The notes: a model not told the origin generated them from the letters alone. Numbered from the stretch's first letter, positions 54,361 to 61,908 are shown. The stretch: DNA of 64,000 nt from Caulobacter sp031457805 (GCF_031457805.1 NZ_JAVDXI010000003.1:62001-126000); one strand, 5' to 3'. Numbers and translations: made by a program.

Positions 54361-54671
54361 CAGGCGCGCCCCGCTTCCAACTGCGCCGCCTGGGCGAACG
54401 CGGCGGTGGCGGCGCGGGCCATCCGGCGGGCCGGATCCCGCAGCGGCTTCTGGCGCAGCGCGGTGGCGGCGTCGTTCAGCTGGCGCGCGGCGGTGCCGGC
54501 GGTGGCCGGGGCCAACGTCCAGCGGACGCCGCCGACGGCCACGTCGACAACAACCTGAGCCTTACGACCGGCTTTGACGTCGACGCGGTGTGAGATGGTC
54601 GCCGCCGCAGGGTGCGGCGACAACATGAGGCAGTCGACGAGCGTGTCGACGACGGATTGACTGGTGCGCAT
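54360..54671 (-). CDS. First gene of the leftward early operon, unknown function
   Basis: A 103-residue protein (MRTSQSVVDTLVDCLMLSPH, then HRVDVKAGRKAQVVVDVAVGGVRWTLAPATAG and an alanine-rich helical end). No family recognised. A good ribosome site (GAGAGGA) precedes the ATG, about 30 bp below the expected start of the repressed leftward promoter. It opens a run of one-base overlaps through to the small membrane genes. Confidence 0.65.
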   Translation of the reverse strand: MRTSQSVVDTLVDCLMLSPHPAAATISHRVDVKAGRKAQVVVDVAVGGVRWTLAPATAGTAARQLNDAATALRQKPLRDPARRMARAATAAFAQAAQLEAGRA

Positions 54672-54709
54672 AGCGTCCTCTCCCGACTTCGGACCGAAGC
54701 AGGACGCTA

Positions 54710-54738
54710 CGTAGTGGACTATTCGTCCTAATTGTCAA
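54710..54738 (-). promoter_or_regulatory. Candidate leftward early promoter with operator in its spacer
   Basis: On the minus strand a perfect -35 TTGACA (54738-54733) is followed by a 17-bp spacer and a weak -10-like ACTACG (54715-54710). The spacer is almost wholly filled by the 13-bp operator motif GGACGAATAGTCC (54728-54716). This is a classic geometry for repressor exclusion of RNA polymerase. Confidence 0.6.
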
Positions 54739-54785
54739 TGTGGTGTCTAGGACTATCGAGGACCGATCGTCATGGACGGTTCGTT
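54716..54785. promoter_or_regulatory. Left operator array of the lysogeny switch
   Basis: Copies of GGAC(N)ATYCGTCC-like sites: GGACTATTCGTCC (54716-54728, nearly palindromic), GGACTATCGAGG (54750-54761), GGACCGATCGTC (54760-54771) and GGACGGTTCGTT (54774-54785). They lie in the 129-bp gap between the leftward operon and the 3' end of the repressor gene. Matching sites lie on the other side of the repressor gene. Confidence 0.6.
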
Positions 54786-54800
54786 AGCATGGCCAATCAG

Positions 54801-55433
54801 TCATAGACGGCAGAACACCGTATGAAGGGCCTTCACGCTGGTCGCAGGGTAACGAAGTTCGCGGTCTTCGTTGTACTGGTGGGCGAAAACCTGGCCGTCG
54901 CGCTGGCCCTTATAGGTCTTCACCACGCCCGAACCGTCGTTGAACTCAATGAGCGCATCGCGGTCGCGGGTTGGCGGGACGTTACGCTGAATGACCAGCG
55001 ACTCGCCGTCAAAGATGCGCGGCTCCATGCTGCTGCCCAGGGCGCGGACCACAAAGACCTCCCCGCGAGGAGCCATGCCCATGGGCAGCTCCATCCAGTC
55101 GATGATCTCGCCGGTATTGAAGGCGATGCGGTCTCCGCCGGACGCTGCTGCGTAGCCGTACACCGGTACTCGCAGGTGGGCCGGCTCGTCGCGAACGGCC
55201 CTGCTATCGGGCGTAAAGGTCATAGCCTCAGCGCTAGCAAAGGCCTCGTCCGGGCTGTCGAGAAACTCCTCGATCGCCTGACTTTCTTTGATGGTCAGGC
55301 CGCCACCTTTCCCGAGCTTGCGGGCTAGGTAGCTGGGATCCATCTTGAGGTGTTTCGCCAAGCGGTGCTTGGCCCCGCGCTTCATCTGCACGAGGCGGTC
55401 AGCAACGTCATGCCAGTCCGTAAGGTCGCTCAT
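54801..55433 (-). CDS. LexA/CI-like phage repressor, S24 peptidase type
   Basis: A 210-residue repressor. The N-terminal HTH contains HRLAKHLKMDPSYLARKLGKGGG (about 25-47). The S24 domain runs from about residue 90 to the end: a possible cleavage region in YGYAAASGGD, the catalytic serine in GSSMEPRIFDGESLV, and the lysine in GVVKTYKGQ. It should hold lysogeny and self-cleave when RecA is activated. The ATG at 55433 replaces a TTG-started longer frame that would read through the operators. It is divergent from the Cro-like gene. Confidence 0.9.
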   Translation of the reverse strand: MSDLTDWHDVADRLVQMKRGAKHRLAKHLKMDPSYLARKLGKGGGLTIKESQAIEEFLDSPDEAFASAEAMTFTPDSRAVRDEPAHLRVPVYGYAAASGGDRIAFNTGEIIDWMELPMGMAPRGEVFVVRALGSSMEPRIFDGESLVIQRNVPPTRDRDALIEFNDGSGVVKTYKGQRDGQVFAHQYNEDRELRYPATSVKALHTVFCRL

Positions 55434-55439
55434 AAGAGC

Positions 55440-55531
55440 GACTATCGGCGGACGCATCGCAACGGCGCTATTGACGGATAGTCCCAAATCAGTCCAGCCC
55501 AATAGGACGACAAGTCATAGACGGATCGTCC
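55440..55531. promoter_or_regulatory. Right operator array of the lysogeny switch
   Basis: Inverse-orientation copies of the same motif: GACGGATAGTCC (55473-55484) and GACGGATCGTCC (55520-55531), with weaker matches GCGACTATCGGCGGAC (55438-55453) and GGACGACAAGTC (55505-55516). The last strong site ends 2 bp before the Cro-like ATG. TTGACG at 55471-55476 could be a -35 for the rightward promoter. Confidence 0.55.
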
Positions 55532-55533
55532 TT

Positions 55534-55794
55534 ATGCAGGAAGGCGCTACCTACGGCAATGCTTCGACAGCGGAATCACCTGTCGAGCGAGTGATGCGCG
55601 TGTTCGGCTCGGCGCGCGCCACGGCCATCGCAGGGCTCACCACGGGAGCCTTGATCAAATGGAACCGCGCCTTGAGCAAGGGCGGCGGCGGTGGCCTCGT
55701 GCCGGCGAAGTACCAGGGACGGTACCTCCGCGCGGCGCAAGAGGAAGGCCTTCCCCTCACGGCGGAAGACTTCATTGCGGAGCCGCGTCCATGA
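55534..55794 (+). CDS. Cro-like small DNA-binding protein
   Basis: An 86-residue protein with a lambda-like HTH of the YdaS/Cro type: VERVMRVFGSARATAIAGLTTGALIKWNRAL near residues 17-47, then a basic glycine-rich turn and VPAKYQGRYLRAAQEEGLPL. Position (first rightward gene, divergent from the repressor) supports a Cro role. There is no clear ribosome site between the last operator (ending 55531) and the ATG at 55534, so the transcript may be nearly leaderless. It overlaps the next gene by ATGA. Confidence 0.7.
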   Translation: MQEGATYGNASTAESPVERVMRVFGSARATAIAGLTTGALIKWNRALSKGGGGGLVPAKYQGRYLRAAQEEGLPLTAEDFIAEPRP

Positions 55795-56141
55795 CCCGCA
55801 CGCCTCACGCCACGTCGGCGGATATCGCCAAGTGGAAGCGCCTGGCCAAGGAAGCGGCCCGCGCCAGTGGCGACGCCTCCGTGCCGCTGGGCGATCTGGA
55901 GAAGGCGACCGCCGCCGCCCGGCGCGCGATCGTGCCCGTTGGGGTGATCGACAAGAACAACCCGTTTGTCCGCCTGGTTCGCACCTCGCAGCGGTATCTC
56001 GCCAGTGACCGCGACCGGGTCGAGCTGGCTTCGGACTTGGCGGTGCTGTCGCAGACTTGCGAGGCCCAGCTGGTTCCTCCCCCCGATCCCTCGGCCCTGG
56101 CACGCGAACCGCGTTCGCGTCTGCCTTACGCTGACGAGTAA
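55791..56141 (+). CDS. Phage early protein, unknown function (116 residues)
   Basis: Soluble, helical protein with no recognised family: ADIAKWKRLAKEAARASGD, then GVIDKNNPFVRLVRTSQRYLASDRDRVELASDLAVLSQTCEAQL. The ATG overlaps the Cro-like stop by 4 bp. Co-expressed with the replication operon. Confidence 0.6.
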   Translation: MTRTPHATSADIAKWKRLAKEAARASGDASVPLGDLEKATAAARRAIVPVGVIDKNNPFVRLVRTSQRYLASDRDRVELASDLAVLSQTCEAQLVPPPDPSALAREPRSRLPYADE

Positions 56142-56146
56142 GCGCC

Positions 56147-56356
56147 ATGACGGGGGGCGCTCACTTCAGCTGGACGGTCGGGGCGCTCGAAGATCTGCGC
56201 GCCTTCAACCGTATCGACGGCGATCTGAAGAAGCTCGCCCACATCATGGGCTGCACCTCGCAGGACGTGGACCAGGCGCTCTGGTTCCTCCTCGGCCGCA
56301 GCCCGGAAGAGGCCCTTGAGGCCATGCATCATCACAAAATGGGGGCCTGCGCGTGA
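56147..56356 (+). CDS. Small phage protein with HTH-like helix pair (69 residues)
   Basis: The visible core FSWTVGALEDLRAFNRIDGDLKKLAHIMGCTSQDVDQALWFLLG looks like a small helix-turn-helix (LKKLAHIMGCTSQDVDQALW). Function unknown; possibly a regulator of the operon. Stop overlaps the next GTG start as GTGA. Confidence 0.55.
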   Translation: MTGGAHFSWTVGALEDLRAFNRIDGDLKKLAHIMGCTSQDVDQALWFLLGRSPEEALEAMHHHKMGACA

Positions 56357-56559
56357 GCTGGGGCAACGATCAAAACCTTCGCATCGAAGACCTGCCCGAC
56401 TTCGCCACGCGCGCGCGGGGGATCCTCCGCCACTCTGGTGCCACCACGCTTGCGGACGTCGCCGCCAATCGTGGCGCTTGGCGAGACCATCCGCTGGCGA
56501 CCAAGACGGTGATCGCCCATGTCGAGGACGTACTCGCCGAGTACGGCGCGCCGGCATGA
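56353..56559 (+). CDS. Small phage protein, unknown function (68 residues)
   Basis: Starts at GTG (56353), overlapping the previous stop by 4 bp, and ends overlapping the methyltransferase ATG (ATGA at 56556-56559). The core NLRIEDLPDFATRARGILRHSGATTLADVAANR is helical, and resembles the small helix-hairpin region of RNA polymerase alpha C-terminal domains, but too weakly to name. Confidence 0.5.
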   Translation: MSWGNDQNLRIEDLPDFATRARGILRHSGATTLADVAANRGAWRDHPLATKTVIAHVEDVLAEYGAPA

Positions 56560-57260
56560 AGGCCGCCCCGTCAGGAAGCACCGCGGTTATGGCCCGCCGG
56601 GTCGCCGGGGCCGATGACGAGGATGCGCAGCGGAAGCTGTGGCGCGCGCTGGACTTCTATCCGACCCCGCCCTGGGCGGCGCGCGCCGGCGCCGAGCTGA
56701 TCAAGCGCATCGACCCGCAGGCGCAGTCGGCGTGGGAGCCGGCCTGCGGCGAAGGCCACATGGCCGAACCGCTGGGCGCCTACTTCGACACGGTACACGC
56801 CAGTGACATCCATCCGCACGGCTATGGCGCGGTGTACGACTTCCTGGCCGCCGGGCCGGGCGAGCGGTTCCCGGTCGATTGGGTAATCACGAACCCGCCC
56901 TTCCTGCTGGCCAGCGAGTTCCTGCAGCGCGGCCTGGAGGTGGCCTCGCGCGGCGTCGCCTTGCTCTGCCGCCTGGCGTTCCTGGAGTCCGAGACCCGGT
57001 ATCAGTTGCTGTATGGCGACACGCCGGTGACGATCGTTGCCCCGTTCACCGAACGGGTGGCGATGCAGCTGGGCTCTTGGAACCCGAAAGGCGCGACGGC
57101 CACAGCCTACGCCTGGTTCATCTGGGTCAAAGGCTCGACGATGCGCGCCCAGCTGGATCCGATCCCGCCGGGCGCCAAGCGCCGGCTCAGCCGGACGGCC
57201 GACGTTCAGCGCTTCGCCCTGATGAGCGACGCGCCGCTGCTCGATGGCGGCGAAGCATGA
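56556..57260 (+). CDS. Phage DNA adenine-N6 methyltransferase
   Basis: A 234-residue class I methyltransferase. It has the target/start motif DFYPTPPWAARAGAELI near 33-49, SAM motif AWEPACGEGHMAEPLGAYFD, and catalytic NPPF (N113-F116) in DWVITNPPFLLASEFL. There is no target-recognition domain of restriction size and no restriction enzyme gene beside it, so it is an orphan, solitary phage enzyme. It may protect phage DNA from host restriction or mark replicated DNA. Coupled by ATGA to neighbours on both sides. Confidence 0.85.
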   Translation: MKAAPSGSTAVMARRVAGADDEDAQRKLWRALDFYPTPPWAARAGAELIKRIDPQAQSAWEPACGEGHMAEPLGAYFDTVHASDIHPHGYGAVYDFLAAGPGERFPVDWVITNPPFLLASEFLQRGLEVASRGVALLCRLAFLESETRYQLLYGDTPVTIVAPFTERVAMQLGSWNPKGATATAYAWFIWVKGSTMRAQLDPIPPGAKRRLSRTADVQRFALMSDAPLLDGGEA

Positions 57261-59035
57261 GCCAGTTTCTGCGCGCCGCCATGGACTATGCCCGCAGGGG
57301 GATCGCGGTCTTTCCACTCCAGCCGCGCGACAAGGCGCCGTACGGCCGCACCATCGGCTTCAAGCAAGCCGCGCATATGCCGGGCCTAGTCGAGGACTGG
57401 TGGACCGGCCGGCGCTGTCTCGAGTTGAAGCCCGACGCCAAGAACAAGGCGCCGGTGCGCGCCCGCATCGACAGCAACATCGGCATCGCGACCGGCGCGA
57501 TCTCGGGCTTCTGGGTTCTGGATCTCGATGGTCCCGAGGCCGAAGCGGCGATCGCCCGCCTGGAAGCCCTGCATGGCCCGCTGCCGAAGACCGTCCAGCA
57601 GGCGACGGGGCGCGGGCGTCACCTGTGCTTCGCCTGGAACCCGGCCTTTCCGGTGCGCAACATGAGCAAGCGCAGCCAGGAGCGGATCGGCGCGAAGATC
57701 GATGTGCGCGGCGACGGCGGCTACATCGTCGCGCCGCCGTCGGTACACCCAGGCAAGCCCGAGGAAGGAATTCCGCCGGGGCGGATCTACGCCTGGACGC
57801 CGGGCTGCTCGCCCCAGGAGCTGGCTTTCGCCGAGGCCCCGGCCTGGCTGCTGGAACTGGTCTGCCCGCCCCCGGAACCTGAACCCGTCCGCGCACCCAT
57901 CAAACCTCGGGCGCCGGCGGCTGGTCGCGCGAGCGCCTATGGCGAGGCCGCTCTCGACGGCGCGGTCCGGACGATCCACGGCGCGCGCGTCGGAAGCCGC
58001 GACACGACCCTTTATCGCGCCAGCTGCTCGATCGGCTGTCTGATCGCCGGTGGCGAGATCGACCACGATTACGGCCGATCGGTGCTGATCGAGGCCGGGC
58101 GGGTCCACGTGCCCGACGCCATGACCGTCGCCCAGCTGGAGCGCCAAGTGGACCGCGCCCTGGCCTGGGGTGAGAGCCGCCCGCGATCGGCGGGCGAGCG
58201 CCCGCGCCAGCGCAGCGTCCAAACCGAACGGCAGGCGTCGGCGACCAAAGGGGTAGAAGCCATCCGGGAGGATGGGGCGACCGAAGCGGCGCGACTGTGG
58301 GACTCGGCGCGATCGGCCTGGTGCAAGGCGACGACGCACTGGTTCGAGGCGCGCGGCCTTGCAGGCACACCCTGCGGCGCGACAGAGGTGCTCAATCGCT
58401 TCCGCGTCCATCCGAACGCGCCGATCGGCGGCGGGCGCACCGGGCCGTCGCTGATCGCCCCGCTCGTGCGTCAGGACGGCGACCCGATCGAGGCCCTCGC
58501 GGTCCTGCCGTTCGAAGCCGACAGGATCACCCATCTCGTCGGCGACAGCGACGGGCGCGTCGTCATGCTGACGCCTCTGCGCCCCGGCCATGAGCCGGAA
58601 AGCCTGATCGTGGCCCTGGATCTCCAGGACGCTTGGTATCTGCTGACCCAGGCTTGGCGCGAGGAGATCTCGGCCGGCGCGGTGATCGCGCCGCGTCTCT
58701 CGACCTTCGCGGGCGGGGCGCTGGGTGACCGCTGGGGGCGTATCGACCCCGACGCGCCCGCCCATGACCCGACACGGCCGCCCTGGCGCGCGAGCGATCA
58801 GCGCAGCGTCTGGCTGGCCGTTCGCCGTGACATTCGCGGTCCCGAGATGCGGGCGCGCGCCTTCGGCGGCGGCTCTCGGCCGGTGCGCCTGGAAGGCGAC
58901 GAGGCTAGCCGGTTCTACGGCGGCCTCGCGACCCAGGCCTGGCAGCGGCCGGCCGACGACTTCAATCCCGCGAACCGGGTTCGCGTGATCGGCCCGCTCG
59001 GAACGGGCGGCTTCAATGTGGGAGGACAGGTGTAG
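57257..59035 (+). CDS. Bifunctional primase-polymerase (prim-pol) with extra C-terminal domain
   Basis: A 592-residue protein. The prim-pol domain (about 1-200) has catalytic acids D89 and D91 in LDLDG, then ATGRGRHLCFAW and DVRGDGGYIVAPPSVH. A middle linker with PPPEPEPVRAP follows. The region from about 335 (AARLWDSARSAWCKATTHWFEARGL and later PSLIAPLVRQDGDPIEAL) resembles the DUF7146 part of Toprim-type primases. The acidic Toprim core is not preserved (LIVALDLQDAWYLL). It should prime phage replication with the helicase gene that follows. Coupled by ATGA upstream. Confidence 0.82.
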   Translation: MSQFLRAAMDYARRGIAVFPLQPRDKAPYGRTIGFKQAAHMPGLVEDWWTGRRCLELKPDAKNKAPVRARIDSNIGIATGAISGFWVLDLDGPEAEAAIARLEALHGPLPKTVQQATGRGRHLCFAWNPAFPVRNMSKRSQERIGAKIDVRGDGGYIVAPPSVHPGKPEEGIPPGRIYAWTPGCSPQELAFAEAPAWLLELVCPPPEPEPVRAPIKPRAPAAGRASAYGEAALDGAVRTIHGARVGSRDTTLYRASCSIGCLIAGGEIDHDYGRSVLIEAGRVHVPDAMTVAQLERQVDRALAWGESRPRSAGERPRQRSVQTERQASATKGVEAIREDGATEAARLWDSARSAWCKATTHWFEARGLAGTPCGATEVLNRFRVHPNAPIGGGRTGPSLIAPLVRQDGDPIEALAVLPFEADRITHLVGDSDGRVVMLTPLRPGHEPESLIVALDLQDAWYLLTQAWREEISAGAVIAPRLSTFAGGALGDRWGRIDPDAPAHDPTRPPWRASDQRSVWLAVRRDIRGPEMRARAFGGGSRPVRLEGDEASRFYGGLATQAWQRPADDFNPANRVRVIGPLGTGGFNVGGQV

Positions 59036-60681
59036 TGGCCGACGGTGAGTTTCCGGGCGCGGCGCCCATGAGCGCTGGCCCCTCGGCAGCTGAATTGAGC
59101 GGGTACCCGCTGAATGACTTCGGCAACGCCATGCGCTTCATTCGCCTGGTGGGCGGCGAGGTCGACAAGGACGGCGACGTCCGCGAGCTGTCGGCCGCGA
59201 CGGTGCTTTACGTGCGCAACCATGGCTGGGTCGGCTTCAACGGCCGGCATTGGGATCTCAAGGCCGGCGAGGGCCTGGCCCGGAAATGGGCGGCGAAGGT
59301 CGCTCGCGGCATGCACGCCCAGGCCGAGATCCTCTCGCAGCAGATCTCGGCGACGGGCACGGCGTCCAAGAAGGACATCGAGGCGCCCTACGACTTCGCC
59401 GAGAGCTGCGGCAACAGCGGGCGCATGGACGCCATGCTGAAGGTGGCCAAGACGTACCTGGAAGTCGAGCTTGAGGCCTTCGATCGCGATCCGCTGGCGC
59501 TCAACGTCAGGAACGGGACGCTGTTCTTCCGTCGAAAGCGCGACGCCAAGGGCAAGGTGGTCGGCGCGGACTACGAGTTCCGCGAGCGCCACGACCCATC
59601 CGACCGCATCACCCGCATGGCAGAGGTCAGCTATGACCCGAAGGCCCAAGCCCCGACCTTCCAGGCGGTGCTAGCGACGTGGCAGCCGCAGGAAGCGCTG
59701 CGCCGCTATCTCCAGGTGCTGACCGGCTACGGCTTCACCGGCGACACGTCCGAGCAGATCTTCATCATCTTCCAGGGCCTGGGGCGCGACGGCAAATCGA
59801 CCTTCATGAACATGCTGCGGAAGCTGGCCGGCAGTTACGCCGCGACCGCCGACGTGAAGACCTTCCTGGAGCAGTCGGCCAAAGGCGGCGGCGACGCCAG
59901 TCCCGACCTTGCGCGCCTGGCCGGTGACACGCGGCTGATCTCGACCGCAGAGCCGCCCAAGAACGCCAAGCTGTCGGACGATCGGATCAAGAGCTTCACC
60001 GGCGGCGGCAACATTACGGCCCGCCATCTGCGCGAGGGCATCTTCGAGTTCGAGCCGGTCGGCAAGGTCTTCATGGAGTGTAACGGCAGGCCCCAGCCCC
60101 AGGGCTCCGACGAGGGGATCTGGCGACGGCTGAAGCTGCTGCTCTGGGAAAACCAGATCCCCAAGGGGACCGAGGACAAGGAGCTGCCGGGCAAGCTGGC
60201 GGCCGAGTGGCCCGGCATCCTCAATTGGATCGTCGAGGGCATCGTCCGATGGCTGACCGAGGGCGTGAAGGATCCGCCGCGCGTGCTCGAAGCGATCGAG
60301 GATTACCGCAAGGGCTCGTCCAGCTTCGCCGAGTGGGTCAGCGACAGCCTGGTTCTGGACAAGCAGGCGGTGACGCCGGCCAAGGAGTTGTACGACAGCT
60401 ACAAGACCTTCATCACCGACCGTGACGAGAAGCCGATGAGCCAGACGGCCTTCGGCCGGGCGCTCGCGGACCTTCAGGTCATCCGAGGCAAGCGTGACAG
60501 CGTCGGCCGCGTCATGCGCAGCGGTGGCCGTCTGAAGACCGACGCCGAGCGCGCGGCCGAGACAGCGGCCCTGTCGGAGGATGGCGCCGGCGGCTCTTCG
60601 GGTATGGGCCTTGGCGGCGCGTCGGGCTTCGACATCCCGCCAGACGAGGACGATGACGACGGCCCGTTCCCCGATGGATAG
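59035..60681 (+). CDS. D5/P4-type replicative helicase, SF3 AAA+ family
   Basis: A 548-residue protein. The D5_N domain lies around 110-165 (NSGRMDAMLKVAKTYLEVELEAFDRDPLALNVRNGTLFF). The SF3 helicase core has Walker A GLGRDGKST at residues 248-256, LISTAEPP, and KSFTGGGNITARHL. A winged region precedes the acidic tail (DEDDDDGPFPDG). It unwinds the phage origin with prim-pol as its primase. GTG start at 59035 overlaps the prim-pol stop by one base (TAGTG), with GGAGGA upstream. GAACAGT iterons follow the stop. Confidence 0.9.
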   Translation: MADGEFPGAAPMSAGPSAAELSGYPLNDFGNAMRFIRLVGGEVDKDGDVRELSAATVLYVRNHGWVGFNGRHWDLKAGEGLARKWAAKVARGMHAQAEILSQQISATGTASKKDIEAPYDFAESCGNSGRMDAMLKVAKTYLEVELEAFDRDPLALNVRNGTLFFRRKRDAKGKVVGADYEFRERHDPSDRITRMAEVSYDPKAQAPTFQAVLATWQPQEALRRYLQVLTGYGFTGDTSEQIFIIFQGLGRDGKSTFMNMLRKLAGSYAATADVKTFLEQSAKGGGDASPDLARLAGDTRLISTAEPPKNAKLSDDRIKSFTGGGNITARHLREGIFEFEPVGKVFMECNGRPQPQGSDEGIWRRLKLLLWENQIPKGTEDKELPGKLAAEWPGILNWIVEGIVRWLTEGVKDPPRVLEAIEDYRKGSSSFAEWVSDSLVLDKQAVTPAKELYDSYKTFITDRDEKPMSQTAFGRALADLQVIRGKRDSVGRVMRSGGRLKTDAERAAETAALSEDGAGGSSGMGLGGASGFDIPPDEDDDDGPFPDG

Positions 60682-60967
60682 GCGGCGCGGGCTGAACAGT
60701 CCTGAACAGTTTGAACAGTTGAGCGCTGGGGCAGAGGCCCCGCCGAACAGTTCGAACCCTTCGGCGGCGGCGGACTGTTCAAATACTAAAGGACTGAAAA
60801 GACTGTGTTTCTGAACAGTCCGAACAGTCCGAGGAGTTTTCGCTAGCCGGGGCCTTGTGAGGCGAGTGCGGGCAGGCGTGGCGTTTGTGGGTGTGTGAGG
60901 CGGGTATCTGTTCGGCGTGTTCGGTGGGTGTGTCGAGGCGTCGTTTTTTGGGTCGGGAGAGGTTGAG
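60682..60967. other. Non-coding gap between helicase and next gene
   Basis: These 286 bp hold the iteron cluster and then a GT-rich stretch (60860-60960) with a further partial inverted iteron CTGTTC at 60908-60913. I see no credible gene; an alternative GTG start for the next gene at 60917 lacks a ribosome site. Confidence 0.55.
60694..60828. repeat. GAACAGT iteron cluster, candidate prophage replication origin
   Basis: Six direct copies of GAACAGT at 60694, 60704, 60713, 60745, 60813 and 60822, plus one inverted copy (ACTGTTC) at 60774-60780. Spacing of 9-10 bp within groups puts them on one DNA face. The last two form a perfect tandem GAACAGTCC. A 34-bp AT-rich stretch lies at 60777-60811. 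This lies just behind the helicase gene in a 286-bp non-coding gap. Confidence 0.7.
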
Positions 60968-61735
60968 GTGATCAAATCCATCAAGAAAGAAACCAAGGGT
61001 AAGGCTGGCCGGAAGGCCAGCGGGCTGCGCGACCTGTCGCCTGAAGCCGCTCGCTTGGCGATCAGCCGCGCCGCGCTGCGGGCGATCGAGACGCCGCTGC
61101 CCGCCGACCTGTCGGTGGCGGCGCAGCAGGCCCGCCGCGCGGAGATCGCTCGGGTTGGCCTGAAGCGCGAAGCGAACCTGGTTCGCGGCGCGGTCGCCCT
61201 GCAACAGACCGCCATCAAGGCCACGGGCATGTCGGGCGGCGTCCCGACCTTGGAGCGCCTGCTGCGCGACGACGTCTCGATGGCCAGCTTGCAGACGGTC
61301 GAGGACGGCGAGTTCGCTATCCGGCCGGTCATGCGCAGCAAGACGATGCAGGAAGTGCTCGTCGGCTGCGGCGTTGAACGGGCGGTCGCCTGGGCGGGCG
61401 AGGAATTCATCGCCGATGTCGAGCGCGCGACGATTGGACGCCTGACCGCCAGCTATGGCGAAGGCCTCGGCGGCGCGGCGACGGCCGAACCGCTGCGCGT
61501 ACTTCAAGCCCTGGACCGTCTCGGCCGAGCGCAAGAGCGCTTGACCCGTAAGGAGCGCGTGGCGGTGTGGGGCTTCCTGGTGCTCGGCATGTCGGCGACC
61601 GACGTAGGCTGGGCCTTGGTGGGCAACGCGCTGGCCAAGCCGAAAGGCGGCGAGCGGGACATGCGCACGGCCACGGCCTTGGTCGTTGAAGCGGCCCTCG
61701 AACGGATGGCGGTCTTCTACAAGTCGGTGGCTTGA
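60968..61735 (+). CDS. Phage protein of unknown function, 255 residues
   Basis: Starts at GTG 60968 after GAGAGG. Basic N-terminus (VIKSIKKETKGKAGRKASGLRDLSPEAARLAISRAALRAIE), helical middle, and a C-terminal stretch VLQALDRLGRAQERLTRKERVAVWGFLVLGMSATDVGWALVG..ALVVEAALERMAVFY that looks like a region-4-type HTH seen in some alphaproteobacterial DUF6456-like regulators. That resemblance is weak. A terminator follows. It may be a late-gene regulator by position. Confidence 0.55.
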   Translation: MIKSIKKETKGKAGRKASGLRDLSPEAARLAISRAALRAIETPLPADLSVAAQQARRAEIARVGLKREANLVRGAVALQQTAIKATGMSGGVPTLERLLRDDVSMASLQTVEDGEFAIRPVMRSKTMQEVLVGCGVERAVAWAGEEFIADVERATIGRLTASYGEGLGGAATAEPLRVLQALDRLGRAQERLTRKERVAVWGFLVLGMSATDVGWALVGNALAKPKGGERDMRTATALVVEAALERMAVFYKSVA

Positions 61736-61787
61736 CAAAAACGGCACTTTAATCGCATTGATTTCCTCACGCACAGAGTTGCGCCTG

Positions 61788-61818
61788 AAGCCCGCCCGGC
61801 CCCGAGCCCGGCGGGCTT
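61788..61818 (+). terminator. Rho-independent terminator before packaging genes
   Basis: AAGCCCGCC (61788-61796) pairs with GGCGGGCTT (61810-61818), followed by TTTT. It separates the early/replication operon from the HNH-terminase module. Confidence 0.88.
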
Positions 61819-61908
61819 TTTCGTGGCCCGACGCTGGCGCGTGCGTTCCCCTCCCAAGATCCTGCGGCGCTCGCCCTGATCCAGGGCGGGCGTCCTTCTT
61901 GGAGCGCC

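Noticed and set aside
60694..60719. GAAC repeats in the iteron cluster as LexA boxes
   Set aside because: The spacing between GAAC units is 5 or 6 bases, not the 7 of the SOS operator.
60694..60828. The GAACAGT repeats as a CRISPR array
   Set aside because: Units are 7-9 bp with irregular spacing and one inverted copy; there are no 30-bp repeats, unique spacers or cas genes.
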